DNA of 64,000 nt from Butyrivibrio sp. (GTDB lineage Bacteria > Bacillota > Clostridia > Lachnospirales > Lachnospiraceae). How positions within the stretch are numbered: position 1 is the stretch's first letter; each line of letters begins with the position of its first letter. The notes under the pieces are model-generated. The model did not search any database and was not told where the DNA came from. It saw only the letters and a program-made list of their open reading frames with translations. Shown here one piece after another: positions 22,799 to 31,684 of this stretch. The DNA lies in assembly GCF_015056685.1 (NCBI RefSeq), contig NZ_SVFW01000004.1:62001-126000 (forward strand), in the 5' to 3' direction. A program made the translations under genes and the position numbers.

Positions 22799-25009
22799 TT
22801 ATAACAGCTGCCGTTTTACCATTGCAGCAAATTTTCCATTCATATCTATCAGTTCATCGTAAGTTCCGCTCTCAATAATCTCTCCTTTTTCAAGCATTAT
22901 TATCCTGTCACAATTTTTTATTGTTGAAAGCCTGTGAGCAATAACAACTCTTGTACATTTTATTTTTTCAAGGGATTCCGATACTATTTTTTGTGTAATG
23001 TTATCCAACGCACTTGTAGCTTCATCAAAGAGTACAAGTTTGGGATTTCCCGCAAGTGCTCTGGCAATAATAATTCTCTGTTTTTGTCCTCCCGATATAC
23101 AGGAAGCATTCTCATCCACCAGTGTATTCATCTGCATTGGCATGTTTCTTATATCATCTGCTATTCCTGCTTTTTCCGCAGCTTCCCAGGCTTCCTGTTC
23201 AGTCATTCCGGGATTGGATATTGATATGTTTTTAAAAATAGATCCGGCAAAAAGTTTTGAATCCTGCATTACAACACCTAATTGCCTGCGAAGAGATTTC
23301 TTGTTTATGCTATTAATATTTATTCCATTGATATAAACATTTCCAAGAGTACATTCTTCAAAACCAAGCAAAAGACGCATCAGAGTACTCTTGCCGCATC
23401 CACTCTTTCCAACTATGGCAACATATTCACCCTCATGTATTTTTAAACTGAAATTCTTAATTATTAATGGAAGATCTTTTCCATACCTGAATGAAACATT
23501 ATCAAACTCAACGTTACGAATCTCGACCTCTTTAAGTGTCTCATCGTCTTTTACTTCAGGTGCCTGTTCCAGAAAAACATCAAGTTCTTCAAGGATTGGG
23601 CGAACCAATGATGCATTGGGAATAACTTCCTGAACATTAAGAAGTACAGCCGTGAGCATTGCGTATACAGAAGTAAAAGCTATATAAGATTCAGCAAACA
23701 TATCGTTCTCATTGGCAACAAAATATATTGCCATCATTCCTATAAGAGTAATAGCCGTAAGGAGAACATTCCCGTATGTGACAAAAAAGCCGGGATGATA
23801 CTGTGCCATGGATTCCTTCTTGAATATTTTGAGCCACTTTGTATATATTCTTTTTTCTGATGCTGACACCTTCAGCGTCTGTATACCATTCATCATTGAA
23901 ACCAAAAGTGCATTATCTTTAGTCGTATACTCAATGGTTTCGGCGTTAACTGCGCTTTTTTTGTCAATAATCAAAACAGACAGCCAGACATATAATATTG
24001 TAATAATGGTAACCGGAACCGCAAGGCTACCTCCCAAACGATATATCTGCCAAATGTATATAACACTGAGCACAAGCATCAGACCTGTGGTAAATACTCC
24101 TGCGACAAGTGCTTTACTGAGAAGCTGCAACACTTGTATTCTCTTTGCAAGTTCACCTGTAGCATGTCTTTTATAATATTCTACCGGAAGTGAAAGAATT
24201 CTTTCCATAGTAGCAGCTCTTATATTCATGTCCACTTTTGCTGACATCCTATTCACAACCTGATTTTGAACAACCCTGAACAAGGTTACGGCAACAGCTG
24301 AAGCAATCATAAATATCATAAAGGGCACAATATATGAAACATTGTCAAAGAACTGAACACTTGAGAAAAGAATTTTTATAAGGACCGGAGTTATCATTCC
24401 TACACTTGTAGCAAGCAAACCATATACAAGCACATTGATATAATCCGCTCTATTAAGAGCTTCTTTCATAAAAATCAGCAGATCATATCCTTTCATGCTT
24501 TTTTTTGGAAACTGTCTAAAAAAGCAAATTCCACGATCCGCAAATTCTGATTCCTTACTTTTGTCTATAAGAATGACTTTTCCCGACTCATAATTCTGAT
24601 AATGATATTTCCCATTCCTGTCAGGAATAAGAGCTACCACATCACCATTATTTCTGGTAGCGAGAATAGGACCAATACTATCCTTTGACCAACCCTTTTT
24701 TAGCTCCATTTCATGAGTTGAGAAACCTCTTTTGTCAAAAAAGGTATAGAGATAGTCTTCCCATTCAGTCTCACTCATCTTATCAAAAGATTCAATGCTG
24801 ATTTTCTCAGGCTTGCCGAGATAGGCAAGAATCTGCTCAAAAGCATTTTCTATAAGAGATCTGTCGTAATTATTGCCTAACCATCCCAGCGCCTTTTTTC
24901 CCTCAACAACCTCAGTCAGGCTGATAAGCGCATCCGATAGTTCCACTTCATCTTCTGACATTCTCTTAAACAGTAATTCAGTTTCATAATTTATGTTTCT
25001 ATCAGTCAA
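22799..25009 (-). CDS. NHLP-type peptide exporter ABC transporter, permease/ATPase without peptidase
   Basis: 736 aa. Residues about 1-170 are a family-specific N-terminal domain without C39 catalytic residues. About 175-450 are six membrane spans of an ABC exporter. About 480-736 are the ATPase: VGKSGCGKST (Walker A), CISGGQKQR (signature), LVLFDEATSALD (Walker B), AHRLST (H-loop). It matches the second subunit of NHLP bacteriocin exporters, which dimerises with the peptidase-containing subunit encoded 26 bp upstream. The start appears to be TTG (25007-25009) behind AGGAAAGG. Last gene of the RiPP operon; no clear terminator follows. Confidence 0.9.
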   Translation of the reverse strand: MTDRNINYETELLFKRMSEDEVELSDALISLTEVVEGKKALGWLGNNYDRSLIENAFEQILAYLGKPEKISIESFDKMSETEWEDYLYTFFDKRGFSTHEMELKKGWSKDSIGPILATRNNGDVVALIPDRNGKYHYQNYESGKVILIDKSKESEFADRGICFFRQFPKKSMKGYDLLIFMKEALNRADYINVLVYGLLATSVGMITPVLIKILFSSVQFFDNVSYIVPFMIFMIASAVAVTLFRVVQNQVVNRMSAKVDMNIRAATMERILSLPVEYYKRHATGELAKRIQVLQLLSKALVAGVFTTGLMLVLSVIYIWQIYRLGGSLAVPVTIITILYVWLSVLIIDKKSAVNAETIEYTTKDNALLVSMMNGIQTLKVSASEKRIYTKWLKIFKKESMAQYHPGFFVTYGNVLLTAITLIGMMAIYFVANENDMFAESYIAFTSVYAMLTAVLLNVQEVIPNASLVRPILEELDVFLEQAPEVKDDETLKEVEIRNVEFDNVSFRYGKDLPLIIKNFSLKIHEGEYVAIVGKSGCGKSTLMRLLLGFEECTLGNVYINGININSINKKSLRRQLGVVMQDSKLFAGSIFKNISISNPGMTEQEAWEAAEKAGIADDIRNMPMQMNTLVDENASCISGGQKQRIIIARALAGNPKLVLFDEATSALDNITQKIVSESLEKIKCTRVVIAHRLSTIKNCDRIIMLEKGEIIESGTYDELIDMNGKFAAMVKRQLL

Positions 25010-25035
25010 AGCTCCGCCTTTCCTAAATCTATCAC

Positions 25036-27216
25036 TTATTCGCTGGTTATAAGATCAGAATAATACTTACAATTTTCCATAAGGTACTCATGCTTTCCCC
25101 TGTTTTCAATTTTGCCTTCCTTTAGTACTATAATCTCATCACAATCACGGATGATGGAAAGCCTATGAGAAATAACTAAAGTTGTAATTCCTCTTTCATG
25201 TATTGCTTTCATGACATTAAATTCAGTCTCCGCGTCAAGAGCAGCTGTAGCTTCATCAAGAACAAGAATTCTTGGATCATTTGCCAGTGCTCTTGCAATA
25301 GACATCCTCTGTCTTTGACCTCCGGAAAAATTTCTTCCTCCTTCTTGCAAAACAGCCTGATACCCACCTTCTCTGGCAATTATATCATCATGAATCTGAA
25401 CATCTCTTGATGCCATGATGATTTCATAGTTCTCTATTGTATTATCAAACATCTTAAGATTATCAACGATTTTTTCTTCAAAAAAAGTTGTGCTCTGTGT
25501 CACAAAAGAAAGACTTGATGCCAAAACCTCCCTTGGAATTTCACTAATAGGAGTATTATCTATAAGTATCTCACCGCTCCAAGGCTTTTGAATTCCGGCA
25601 AGAAGTTTGGCCACAGTGCTTTTTCCACTGCCTGATCCGCCAACAATCGCTACACTCATACCGGCCTTCATTGAAAACGAAAAGTCCTCAAGTATCGGTG
25701 GCAGAAGTCTGTTATATCCAAAAGTAATATGTTTCATTTCCAGAGTATCGCCAAGTTTACGATATTCTTTATCTTTATTAAGCCCTTCATATTCTAAATC
25801 AATCTCAGGAGAATATTGCATAACATCCTGCACTCTTTCAGCTTCAGTCCTCATTTCCATAAACAGCTGGGATGTGTTGGCCGCTGATCTGGCAGGTGTT
25901 ATAAACGAATTCAGATATGCATTGAAAGCTACTAAAATGCCAATTGTCCAATTTCCCTTCATTACCCAAATAGCGCCGATTATAATAACAAGGGTTGTGG
26001 TCACAGAAGTAATGAGATCCGGAATCTGTCCTACACGATATTCAAGCTTTGCAAGATTCATGTCCTGCTTGGTGTAATCTCCATAATAGTTTGCCCACTC
26101 TTGAAAAAAACCTTTTTCAACTCCGGATGCTTTTATCGTTTCTATCATTTCTATGGCGCTTATGGTCGCTACATTAAGATTTGCTGTCTGTTTGGACATT
26201 ACTCTTGCAATATTTATACGTTTGTTAGAGATAAATCTGCTAAGAAAGAGGTTGGACAATACTGAAATTATACCGATCGTCGCCAGAAGAGGACTATAGG
26301 TAAACATAATAGCAGCGTAGAAAATAATTGATGCTACATCCAAAACAACAGGCGTTATATTGGTTATTATGGTAGTCGAAAGATTTTGATTTGCATTGTA
26401 CCTTTCAAGCAAATCTCCGCTCATTCTCTGTTCATAGAACCTGCACGGCAAACTCATAAGGTGCCAGACAAATCCCGTACAAGCCTTAATAGACATTTTG
26501 CCCTGAAGCTTTGTCATATAAGCAGCCTGTATCCATAAAGCAGTGATTTGAATTCCTACAAGTGATAAAACAAGTAAATAGAACAATATTCCCAGTTTCA
26601 TATCAGGAGTTATCATAATGGTATCAACAAAGAATCTGTCAATGGCAGGCAAAAGGATTTTTACAATAGTACTGATAAGTGCAGTCAAAAGTACCAGGGC
26701 AACCATATTCCCGGCTCCCTTAAGCTGTTCGCTTACAAAATCGAATATCGAAGCCGGTCTCCCGCAAGGTGAAAACTTTTCGGTCGGAGACATAATAAGA
26801 CATACACCGGAATATCTGCGCGCAAAAGCATCCTCATCAAGAGTGATTATTCCTCGTGCCGGATCATTTACATAAAATCTGCCGTTTCTGATACCATTCA
26901 AAACAATAAAATGATCTCCGTCAGCAAAAACTATACAAGGAAAAGTAGCCCTCTCCTTAAGTCTGTCCAAATTAAGTTTGAGCGCTTTTGTTTCAAACCC
27001 CTGATCAACAGCTACAAGATACATATTTTTAAGATTTGATCCATCCCTCGAAACTCCGCATTCTTCACGGACTTTTTCAAGTGGAAGAAATCTTCCGTAA
27101 TAGGCAAAAACCATAGTAAGGCAAGCTGCTCCGCATTCAACAGCTTCCATCTGCATTATTACAGGAACCTTTGCAACTCCTTTTGAAAGGGGGATTCTTT
27201 TTTTGTAAATTCCCAT
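25036..27216 (-). CDS. NHLP-type exporter ABC transporter with C39 leader peptidase
   Basis: 726 aa. Residues about 1-135 are a C39 peptidase with QMEAVECGAACL (catalytic Cys28), DGDHFIVLNG (His102) and NDPARG (Asp118), which cuts after double-glycine leaders. About 165-440 is the transmembrane domain and about 490-726 the ATPase (VGGSGSGKST, FSGGQRQRMSIARA, LVLDEATAALD). It should cleave and export the two precursors, which carry AGG at the leader end. ATG 27216 is favoured because AAAGGTGA lies 7 bp upstream; an ATG two codons earlier overlaps the previous stop as ATGA. Confidence 0.93.
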   Translation of the reverse strand: MGIYKKRIPLSKGVAKVPVIMQMEAVECGAACLTMVFAYYGRFLPLEKVREECGVSRDGSNLKNMYLVAVDQGFETKALKLNLDRLKERATFPCIVFADGDHFIVLNGIRNGRFYVNDPARGIITLDEDAFARRYSGVCLIMSPTEKFSPCGRPASIFDFVSEQLKGAGNMVALVLLTALISTIVKILLPAIDRFFVDTIMITPDMKLGILFYLLVLSLVGIQITALWIQAAYMTKLQGKMSIKACTGFVWHLMSLPCRFYEQRMSGDLLERYNANQNLSTTIITNITPVVLDVASIIFYAAIMFTYSPLLATIGIISVLSNLFLSRFISNKRINIARVMSKQTANLNVATISAIEMIETIKASGVEKGFFQEWANYYGDYTKQDMNLAKLEYRVGQIPDLITSVTTTLVIIIGAIWVMKGNWTIGILVAFNAYLNSFITPARSAANTSQLFMEMRTEAERVQDVMQYSPEIDLEYEGLNKDKEYRKLGDTLEMKHITFGYNRLLPPILEDFSFSMKAGMSVAIVGGSGSGKSTVAKLLAGIQKPWSGEILIDNTPISEIPREVLASSLSFVTQSTTFFEEKIVDNLKMFDNTIENYEIIMASRDVQIHDDIIAREGGYQAVLQEGGRNFSGGQRQRMSIARALANDPRILVLDEATAALDAETEFNVMKAIHERGITTLVISHRLSIIRDCDEIIVLKEGKIENRGKHEYLMENCKYYSDLITSE

Positions 27217-27218
27217 AA

Positions 27219-27725
27219 TCATTCACCTTTTAAGTTAAACACATATTGTCCGGGCGTTATAGTTCCTTCAATTATTTTCACATCAATTACGCCATCGGGT
27301 AAATCTTTATCCATTTCAATATATACCCTGTAATAGTTTGTATCACTCAAAAGAGCAAATTCTCTGATATATAAAGTCCCGACAATATCAAGAACATCCT
27401 GTGCACCGTCAGCAGTATCATTAATTTTTACAACCTTTCCGCTATTGTTACTGCTCAAAACCTTCGCCCCGGGTTCAATCTCTATAGCATCCATATAATC
27501 TATCCAGCAAACCGTGACACCATCATCAGTATATGCCTTGGTGCTATAAGATAATTCTACAGTTCCAAATATCGCCCACTGTAAAAAGCCAAGCAGAAGT
27601 AAAGCAATTGCCAAAAGAACAATCCAAACAGACGGTCTTGTCGCATGCATATACTCCCCAATCTTTTTAGGAGATTTTAATATCACTCCTCCGTCATCTT
27701 CTCTTATTTTTGTGTTTTTTGCCAT
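27219..27725 (-). CDS. Short membrane-fusion-like secretion protein of the RiPP exporter
   Basis: 168 aa from ATG 27725, with GAGGTGGG upstream. A hydrophilic N-terminus is followed by one membrane span (about 35-57, WIVLLAIALLLLGFLQWAIFG), then a small beta-rich domain that may be a lipoyl/barrel-like part of a HlyD-type protein. Position directly before the two exporter genes matches the NHLP secretion protein, normally much longer with a coiled-coil hairpin. Here the coiled coil is absent, so it is either a reduced adaptor or a distinct accessory protein. Recognition is mainly by context. Confidence 0.6.
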   Translation of the reverse strand: MAKNTKIREDDGGVILKSPKKIGEYMHATRPSVWIVLLAIALLLLGFLQWAIFGTVELSYSTKAYTDDGVTVCWIDYMDAIEIEPGAKVLSSNNSGKVVKINDTADGAQDVLDIVGTLYIREFALLSDTNYYRVYIEMDKDLPDGVIDVKIIEGTITPGQYVFNLKGE

Positions 27726-27735
27726 TGCACCCACC

Positions 27736-29499
27736 TCAATTCTTAAACACAATCCATGAAGGTATCTTTTTTATCTTTATGTCCATTGTTTCATTATCTA
27801 TTGATAACAATACCCTTGTATTTTCCCACACAAAGCATTTGCTCTTAATATATTGTGAAATATCAAATTCCATATCAAGCATAACAGGTTCCCTGTCAGA
27901 GCTTCTTTTGAACTCCATAACGGTTTTCTCAAAATCATAAAGAAAACTGATTCCTCTTTCCACCTGCTCATGTGCAATTTTGCCAAGGTTTTCAATGAAT
28001 TCTCCCCTAAGTTTCATAACGGACTGCGTACTTCTGTAAGAATTAAAAATAACCCCGAACATCTCTTCGTTATGGCGATAAAATGCCAAAAGATCACATC
28101 TTCCTATGATTTCTCGCAGTGTCAATGGGAACGCTCCTTCAAGCGATGATAAAAACATTATCATTGCTTCAATATACGGAAAATCCGTGCGAACATCTGA
28201 CTTAAAATCATAAAACTGGAGAAATAGCTCTTTATTTTTTTTTATCAAATCCAGAGTTTTTTCACTGCAAACATTCCTGTTAAAAATACTCAAATCTACA
28301 GTGTCCGCATCAAAATATGCCCGTCCTACGACTTTGTCACCTTCTTCCGTAGCCGGAAGAGGAAAAAACTTATGAAGCTGAATGTCAATACTTCCGATAA
28401 GATAAATTTTTCTAATCATTGAAAGTGTCTGATAAAAGTCATCCACTGTCTCATCCGGATAGCCATAAATAAATGAAACAATACTTTTTATTCCGGCCTC
28501 AGTTATCCATCTTATTGTTTCAACAGCATTCTCCAGCTTAAGATTTTTGTGGGTAATCCTTTGCATTCTATCCGACCCTGTTTCTATCCCGGTGTAGATT
28601 TCCAAGCAACCGGCCTTTTTCATCAACTCAATCAGGTCCTTGTCAAGTACATCCGTTCTGGAAGAGCATCTCCATACATATGGACTTCCTTTCTCTATGA
28701 GGTAATTGCAAAAGCTTGTGATATGCTTTCTGTTTGCTGTGAACATATCGTGCTGTATAGCAAAATCCGTCTGCCCATAAAGTTCGAAGTATTTATCCAT
28801 TTCCTTCACAAGCACATCTGCCGGTTTAACTCTGAATTTACGTTTCCAGAATCTTGAAGTAGAACAAAATGAACATTCGAAAGGGCATCCTCTTCCCCCT
28901 TCCATTGTTACCCTCATATTCTTAAACTCTGCCACGTTCCCAAGTCTATACTGAGTATATTTTGTTAATTCATCATCTGATAAAAGGGCAGCACATGGAT
29001 TTTCTTTAATTGTGCCATTATTTCGATAAACAATTCCCGGTACAGCATCAAATTCCCTTTTTCCAAATATTTCTCTCATAAGCGGCAATATACTTCTCTC
29101 TGATTCGCCAAGACATATAAGGTCAAGAAAATTAAAGGTTTCCATGCATTTTTTCGAAGTAAGCGTTGCATGAGGCCCACCATAAAAAATAAATGTTTCC
29201 GGTGCTCTTTTTTTTACAACCTCTGAAACTCTTACAACCAGATGAAAAGTATTGCAAATAGTGTAAAAGCCTACAACCGGTGTACCTTGAGAAAGGATCA
29301 GGTCCGCCATTTTTCCTATCAGTTTCTCAGGATCGTCTCCTATATCAAATTCTTTTTTCCTTACAAGATCATCAAAACTTATTATCTTTGTTTCAAACTC
29401 CGGCTCTAATATGCTCTTTAAGATATGCTGCCCTATATGTGCAGTAACCGCCTCTGTACCTGAAAGATCCATTCCGTTAACCAATAAAACATCCATCAT
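27736..29499 (-). CDS. B12-binding-domain radical SAM enzyme of the RiPP cluster
   Basis: 587 aa. Residues about 1-150 form a Rossmann-like cobalamin-binding domain (VLLVNGMDLSG, FYGGPHAT, LGESE), without an evident DxHxxG motif. The radical SAM domain follows: GGRGCPFECSFCSTS supplies the 4Fe-4S Cys residues C205, C209 and C212, then IYTGIETGSDRM and IYGYPDET. The long C-terminal region (about 400-587) has no recognised motif. Such class B enzymes often methylate unactivated carbons; others do epimerisation or ring chemistry. It overlaps the YcaO gene end (ATGA). Role on the precursors is inferred. Confidence 0.88.
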   Translation of the reverse strand: MMDVLLVNGMDLSGTEAVTAHIGQHILKSILEPEFETKIISFDDLVRKKEFDIGDDPEKLIGKMADLILSQGTPVVGFYTICNTFHLVVRVSEVVKKRAPETFIFYGGPHATLTSKKCMETFNFLDLICLGESERSILPLMREIFGKREFDAVPGIVYRNNGTIKENPCAALLSDDELTKYTQYRLGNVAEFKNMRVTMEGGRGCPFECSFCSTSRFWKRKFRVKPADVLVKEMDKYFELYGQTDFAIQHDMFTANRKHITSFCNYLIEKGSPYVWRCSSRTDVLDKDLIELMKKAGCLEIYTGIETGSDRMQRITHKNLKLENAVETIRWITEAGIKSIVSFIYGYPDETVDDFYQTLSMIRKIYLIGSIDIQLHKFFPLPATEEGDKVVGRAYFDADTVDLSIFNRNVCSEKTLDLIKKNKELFLQFYDFKSDVRTDFPYIEAMIMFLSSLEGAFPLTLREIIGRCDLLAFYRHNEEMFGVIFNSYRSTQSVMKLRGEFIENLGKIAHEQVERGISFLYDFEKTVMEFKRSSDREPVMLDMEFDISQYIKSKCFVWENTRVLLSIDNETMDIKIKKIPSWIVFKN

Positions 29500-31034
29500 T
29501 TCCCCTCTGTTTCCAAAAGCCTTTTTCTGAGTTTTTTCTCCTGTTCTTTTCTGGATAAAAGGATTTTTTCTTCATGCTCCTGTTTTCTCAAAAGCCTGAT
29601 CTCTCTCATAAATGGTGAAATTCCAAAATGATTCTCAAGTGCGTCCTTGTCACTTCCGTCAACAATCTTTAACAAAAGCTTTTTTAGATTATCTGCTGAA
29701 ATACCTATATCCGACTCCAAAAGCAAATTATCACTCTTGTTTCCGACAGATGAATTTAAATCTGTAAGAACATTCAAAAGCCTTTTTGCTTCAGCGGCAG
29801 TTTTTATTTGAGATAACCTTTCCGGACTGTGTATTATTTCTCGAAGATAAGCATTTTGAAGATTGTTTTTACCTATTTTAAACGGAAGAACAGAAACTTT
29901 GGGGACATAAAGTCTGACCACAAACAGCCCCAAAAAAGAGGTCTTTCTGTAATATACATCCCCGGAAAGTTTTAAAAGACTGTTAATAAGGCTTTTGTTC
30001 CACTCGCTGTTAGAATCTCCAAAGTTTTTCCATCTTGAAAACTCCCAAGTAGTACCCCCTTCAAAAAAAGTCTTCGGCATATCTGCAAAATCGTTTCTAA
30101 AACTGTCTGCAAGATTTCTAAAGCTAAGCACATTGGCATCATCGGAATGAACAGGAAGCATATAGTCCTTTGTTTTTAAGTCACTTTTTCCCTGAGCCAT
30201 TTCCGTCAGGCACCTCTCAAGTGCTACGTTAAAAAGAGGATGCGCCCCAAATCTGGATGCATAAAGCTCTTTACTTTTATCGAAAAATACCACATTCAAT
30301 ACAGGAAGATCTTTTAAAAGTGAGGCATCCCTTACAACTATTTTCAAGTCAAACTTCTTTTCAGCTTCATTTATGATATCCAAAGCCTCCGGAGCAAGTT
30401 CTTCCAATATTTTTCTGTCTATTTCCGGCGGAGTATAACCGTTTAATATTATCTGAAATTTGGAATATCTCTCTGCAGTCTCACATAGAGCCTGGCACAA
30501 GGCTTCTTCTTGAGTATTCCCGGCTGCCATGGCATTGCTTCCGCTCATACAATTAATTACATCTTCGGGAAGATAAACCTCTTTTCCTGTTTTTAAGCTC
30601 GTATATGGGATAAAAGACAATTCTTTTGTCCCAAGGTATTCTTCCAAAAATGCTTCTTTGTCAGTATCATTCTCATGTATACAAAGTCTTGAAAAATCAT
30701 CAGCGGCATCACGGGAATTCCAAAGTGCATTTATAGGAAGCCTTTTTTCAAACGGCCACTTAGGCCCATCAGAATAATCCCACTGCGACTTATATATAAC
30801 AAAATTGGATAATCTTTCCACAGCTTCCCCATATGCGCTGGCAAGAGCCCACTCAGGATCTGTCCCCTTCCCCCAAACTCTCCAATTACACATAGGATCA
30901 TAAAGTTGCACACTGGAAAGACCGTTCATGCATTCGTAGCCTATCTCATTAAGTTCAATATCAAGTTTCTCCAGAATTTCCTTTATGTTTTGTACTGTTT
31001 CCTGCGGCTTTATTTCTTTTCCCTTTGCAAACAT
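29496..31034 (-). CDS. YcaO-domain ATP-dependent enzyme, E. coli YcaO-like
   Basis: 512 aa from ATG 31034 with GGAGG upstream; the ATG overlaps the previous stop (TGATG). YcaO proteins use ATP to activate peptide amide bonds. The Mg/ATP motifs are SAYGEAVER (66-74) and ALCETAERYSK (183-193). SNAMAAGNTQEEAL and RFGAHPLFNVALERCLTEMAQG closely parallel the E. coli housekeeping YcaO, rather than azoline-forming RiPP members. No PxPxP C-terminus is present; the tail (about 470-512) is a charged helix. No E1-like, TfuA or dehydrogenase partner gene is nearby, so the modification is not a standard azole or thioamide route. Confidence 0.9.
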   Translation of the reverse strand: MFAKGKEIKPQETVQNIKEILEKLDIELNEIGYECMNGLSSVQLYDPMCNWRVWGKGTDPEWALASAYGEAVERLSNFVIYKSQWDYSDGPKWPFEKRLPINALWNSRDAADDFSRLCIHENDTDKEAFLEEYLGTKELSFIPYTSLKTGKEVYLPEDVINCMSGSNAMAAGNTQEEALCQALCETAERYSKFQIILNGYTPPEIDRKILEELAPEALDIINEAEKKFDLKIVVRDASLLKDLPVLNVVFFDKSKELYASRFGAHPLFNVALERCLTEMAQGKSDLKTKDYMLPVHSDDANVLSFRNLADSFRNDFADMPKTFFEGGTTWEFSRWKNFGDSNSEWNKSLINSLLKLSGDVYYRKTSFLGLFVVRLYVPKVSVLPFKIGKNNLQNAYLREIIHSPERLSQIKTAAEAKRLLNVLTDLNSSVGNKSDNLLLESDIGISADNLKKLLLKIVDGSDKDALENHFGISPFMREIRLLRKQEHEEKILLSRKEQEKKLRKRLLETEGK

Positions 31035-31684
31035 CAATCCTCCAAAATGACATCACTCATAGCTCTTCCTCCGCCAACAATCGGAGTCTTAAACTTAATT
31101 TTCATAGGTGTTTTGAAAATCGGACCATCAACAGTAATTGAGTGATACTCCCCATCTTCACCACATATATCCATTCCCTTTTTTTTGAATTCCTCAATAA
31201 GATCTTTGTTTATTTCTCTACCTATGTAGTCTTCAGACAGATAATCAGTTTTGACGGCTTTTATCAAAAACTTATATCCTCTCTCAAGAACCTCATTTAA
31301 TATATCCTCGGATTTCTCATTCCAGAGCGGAGTTAAAAGATCTATTCCCAGCCTCTCTGCCAGATGCCTGTTCCAGGCAGCCACATCTTCCCTGTATATA
31401 TCACCCGTACAAACAGCTTCAGCTTTATATTTGCTTATTGCCTCCGAAAGAGTTTTATACATGTCATCTTCATTATGGAGTTCTTCGGTCTCGCAAAACA
31501 CAACAGGAATCCCAAGATGCTCTTCGTATTTTTTAAAAACTTCTTTTCTTATGCCGTGATTATAGTTAAAACCTCGCTTTGTTACAGTTGTATAAAGAGC
31601 TACAGGCTCATGTCCCTGTCTTATCATCCTGTCAAGACAAAGAGTGCAATCCTTGCCTCCACTGTATGCCATAATAAATCTCAT
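31034..31684 (-). CDS. Dph6-like (diphthine-ammonia ligase family) PP-loop ATPase
   Basis: 216 aa. The PP-loop YSGGKDC (7-13), CTGDIYREDV (92-101) and GEDGEYHSITVDGPIF (175-190) are hallmarks of the diphthine-ammonia ligase / MJ0570 family. In eukaryotes and archaea Dph6 adenylates a carboxylate and makes an amide from ammonia. Bacteria have no diphthamide, so this copy has another job. It begins right after the preceding radical SAM stop codon and its own stop overlaps the YcaO start. Likely roles are amidation of a peptide carboxylate or supply of activated N or S for the YcaO reaction; both are inferences. Confidence 0.87.
   Translation of the reverse strand: MRFIMAYSGGKDCTLCLDRMIRQGHEPVALYTTVTKRGFNYNHGIRKEVFKKYEEHLGIPVVFCETEELHNEDDMYKTLSEAISKYKAEAVCTGDIYREDVAAWNRHLAERLGIDLLTPLWNEKSEDILNEVLERGYKFLIKAVKTDYLSEDYIGREINKDLIEEFKKKGMDICGEDGEYHSITVDGPIFKTPMKIKFKTPIVGGGRAMSDVILED

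Noticed and set aside
31034..31684. Genuine diphthamide synthesis
   Set aside because: Bacteria lack the modified elongation factor substrate and no other Dph gene is present.
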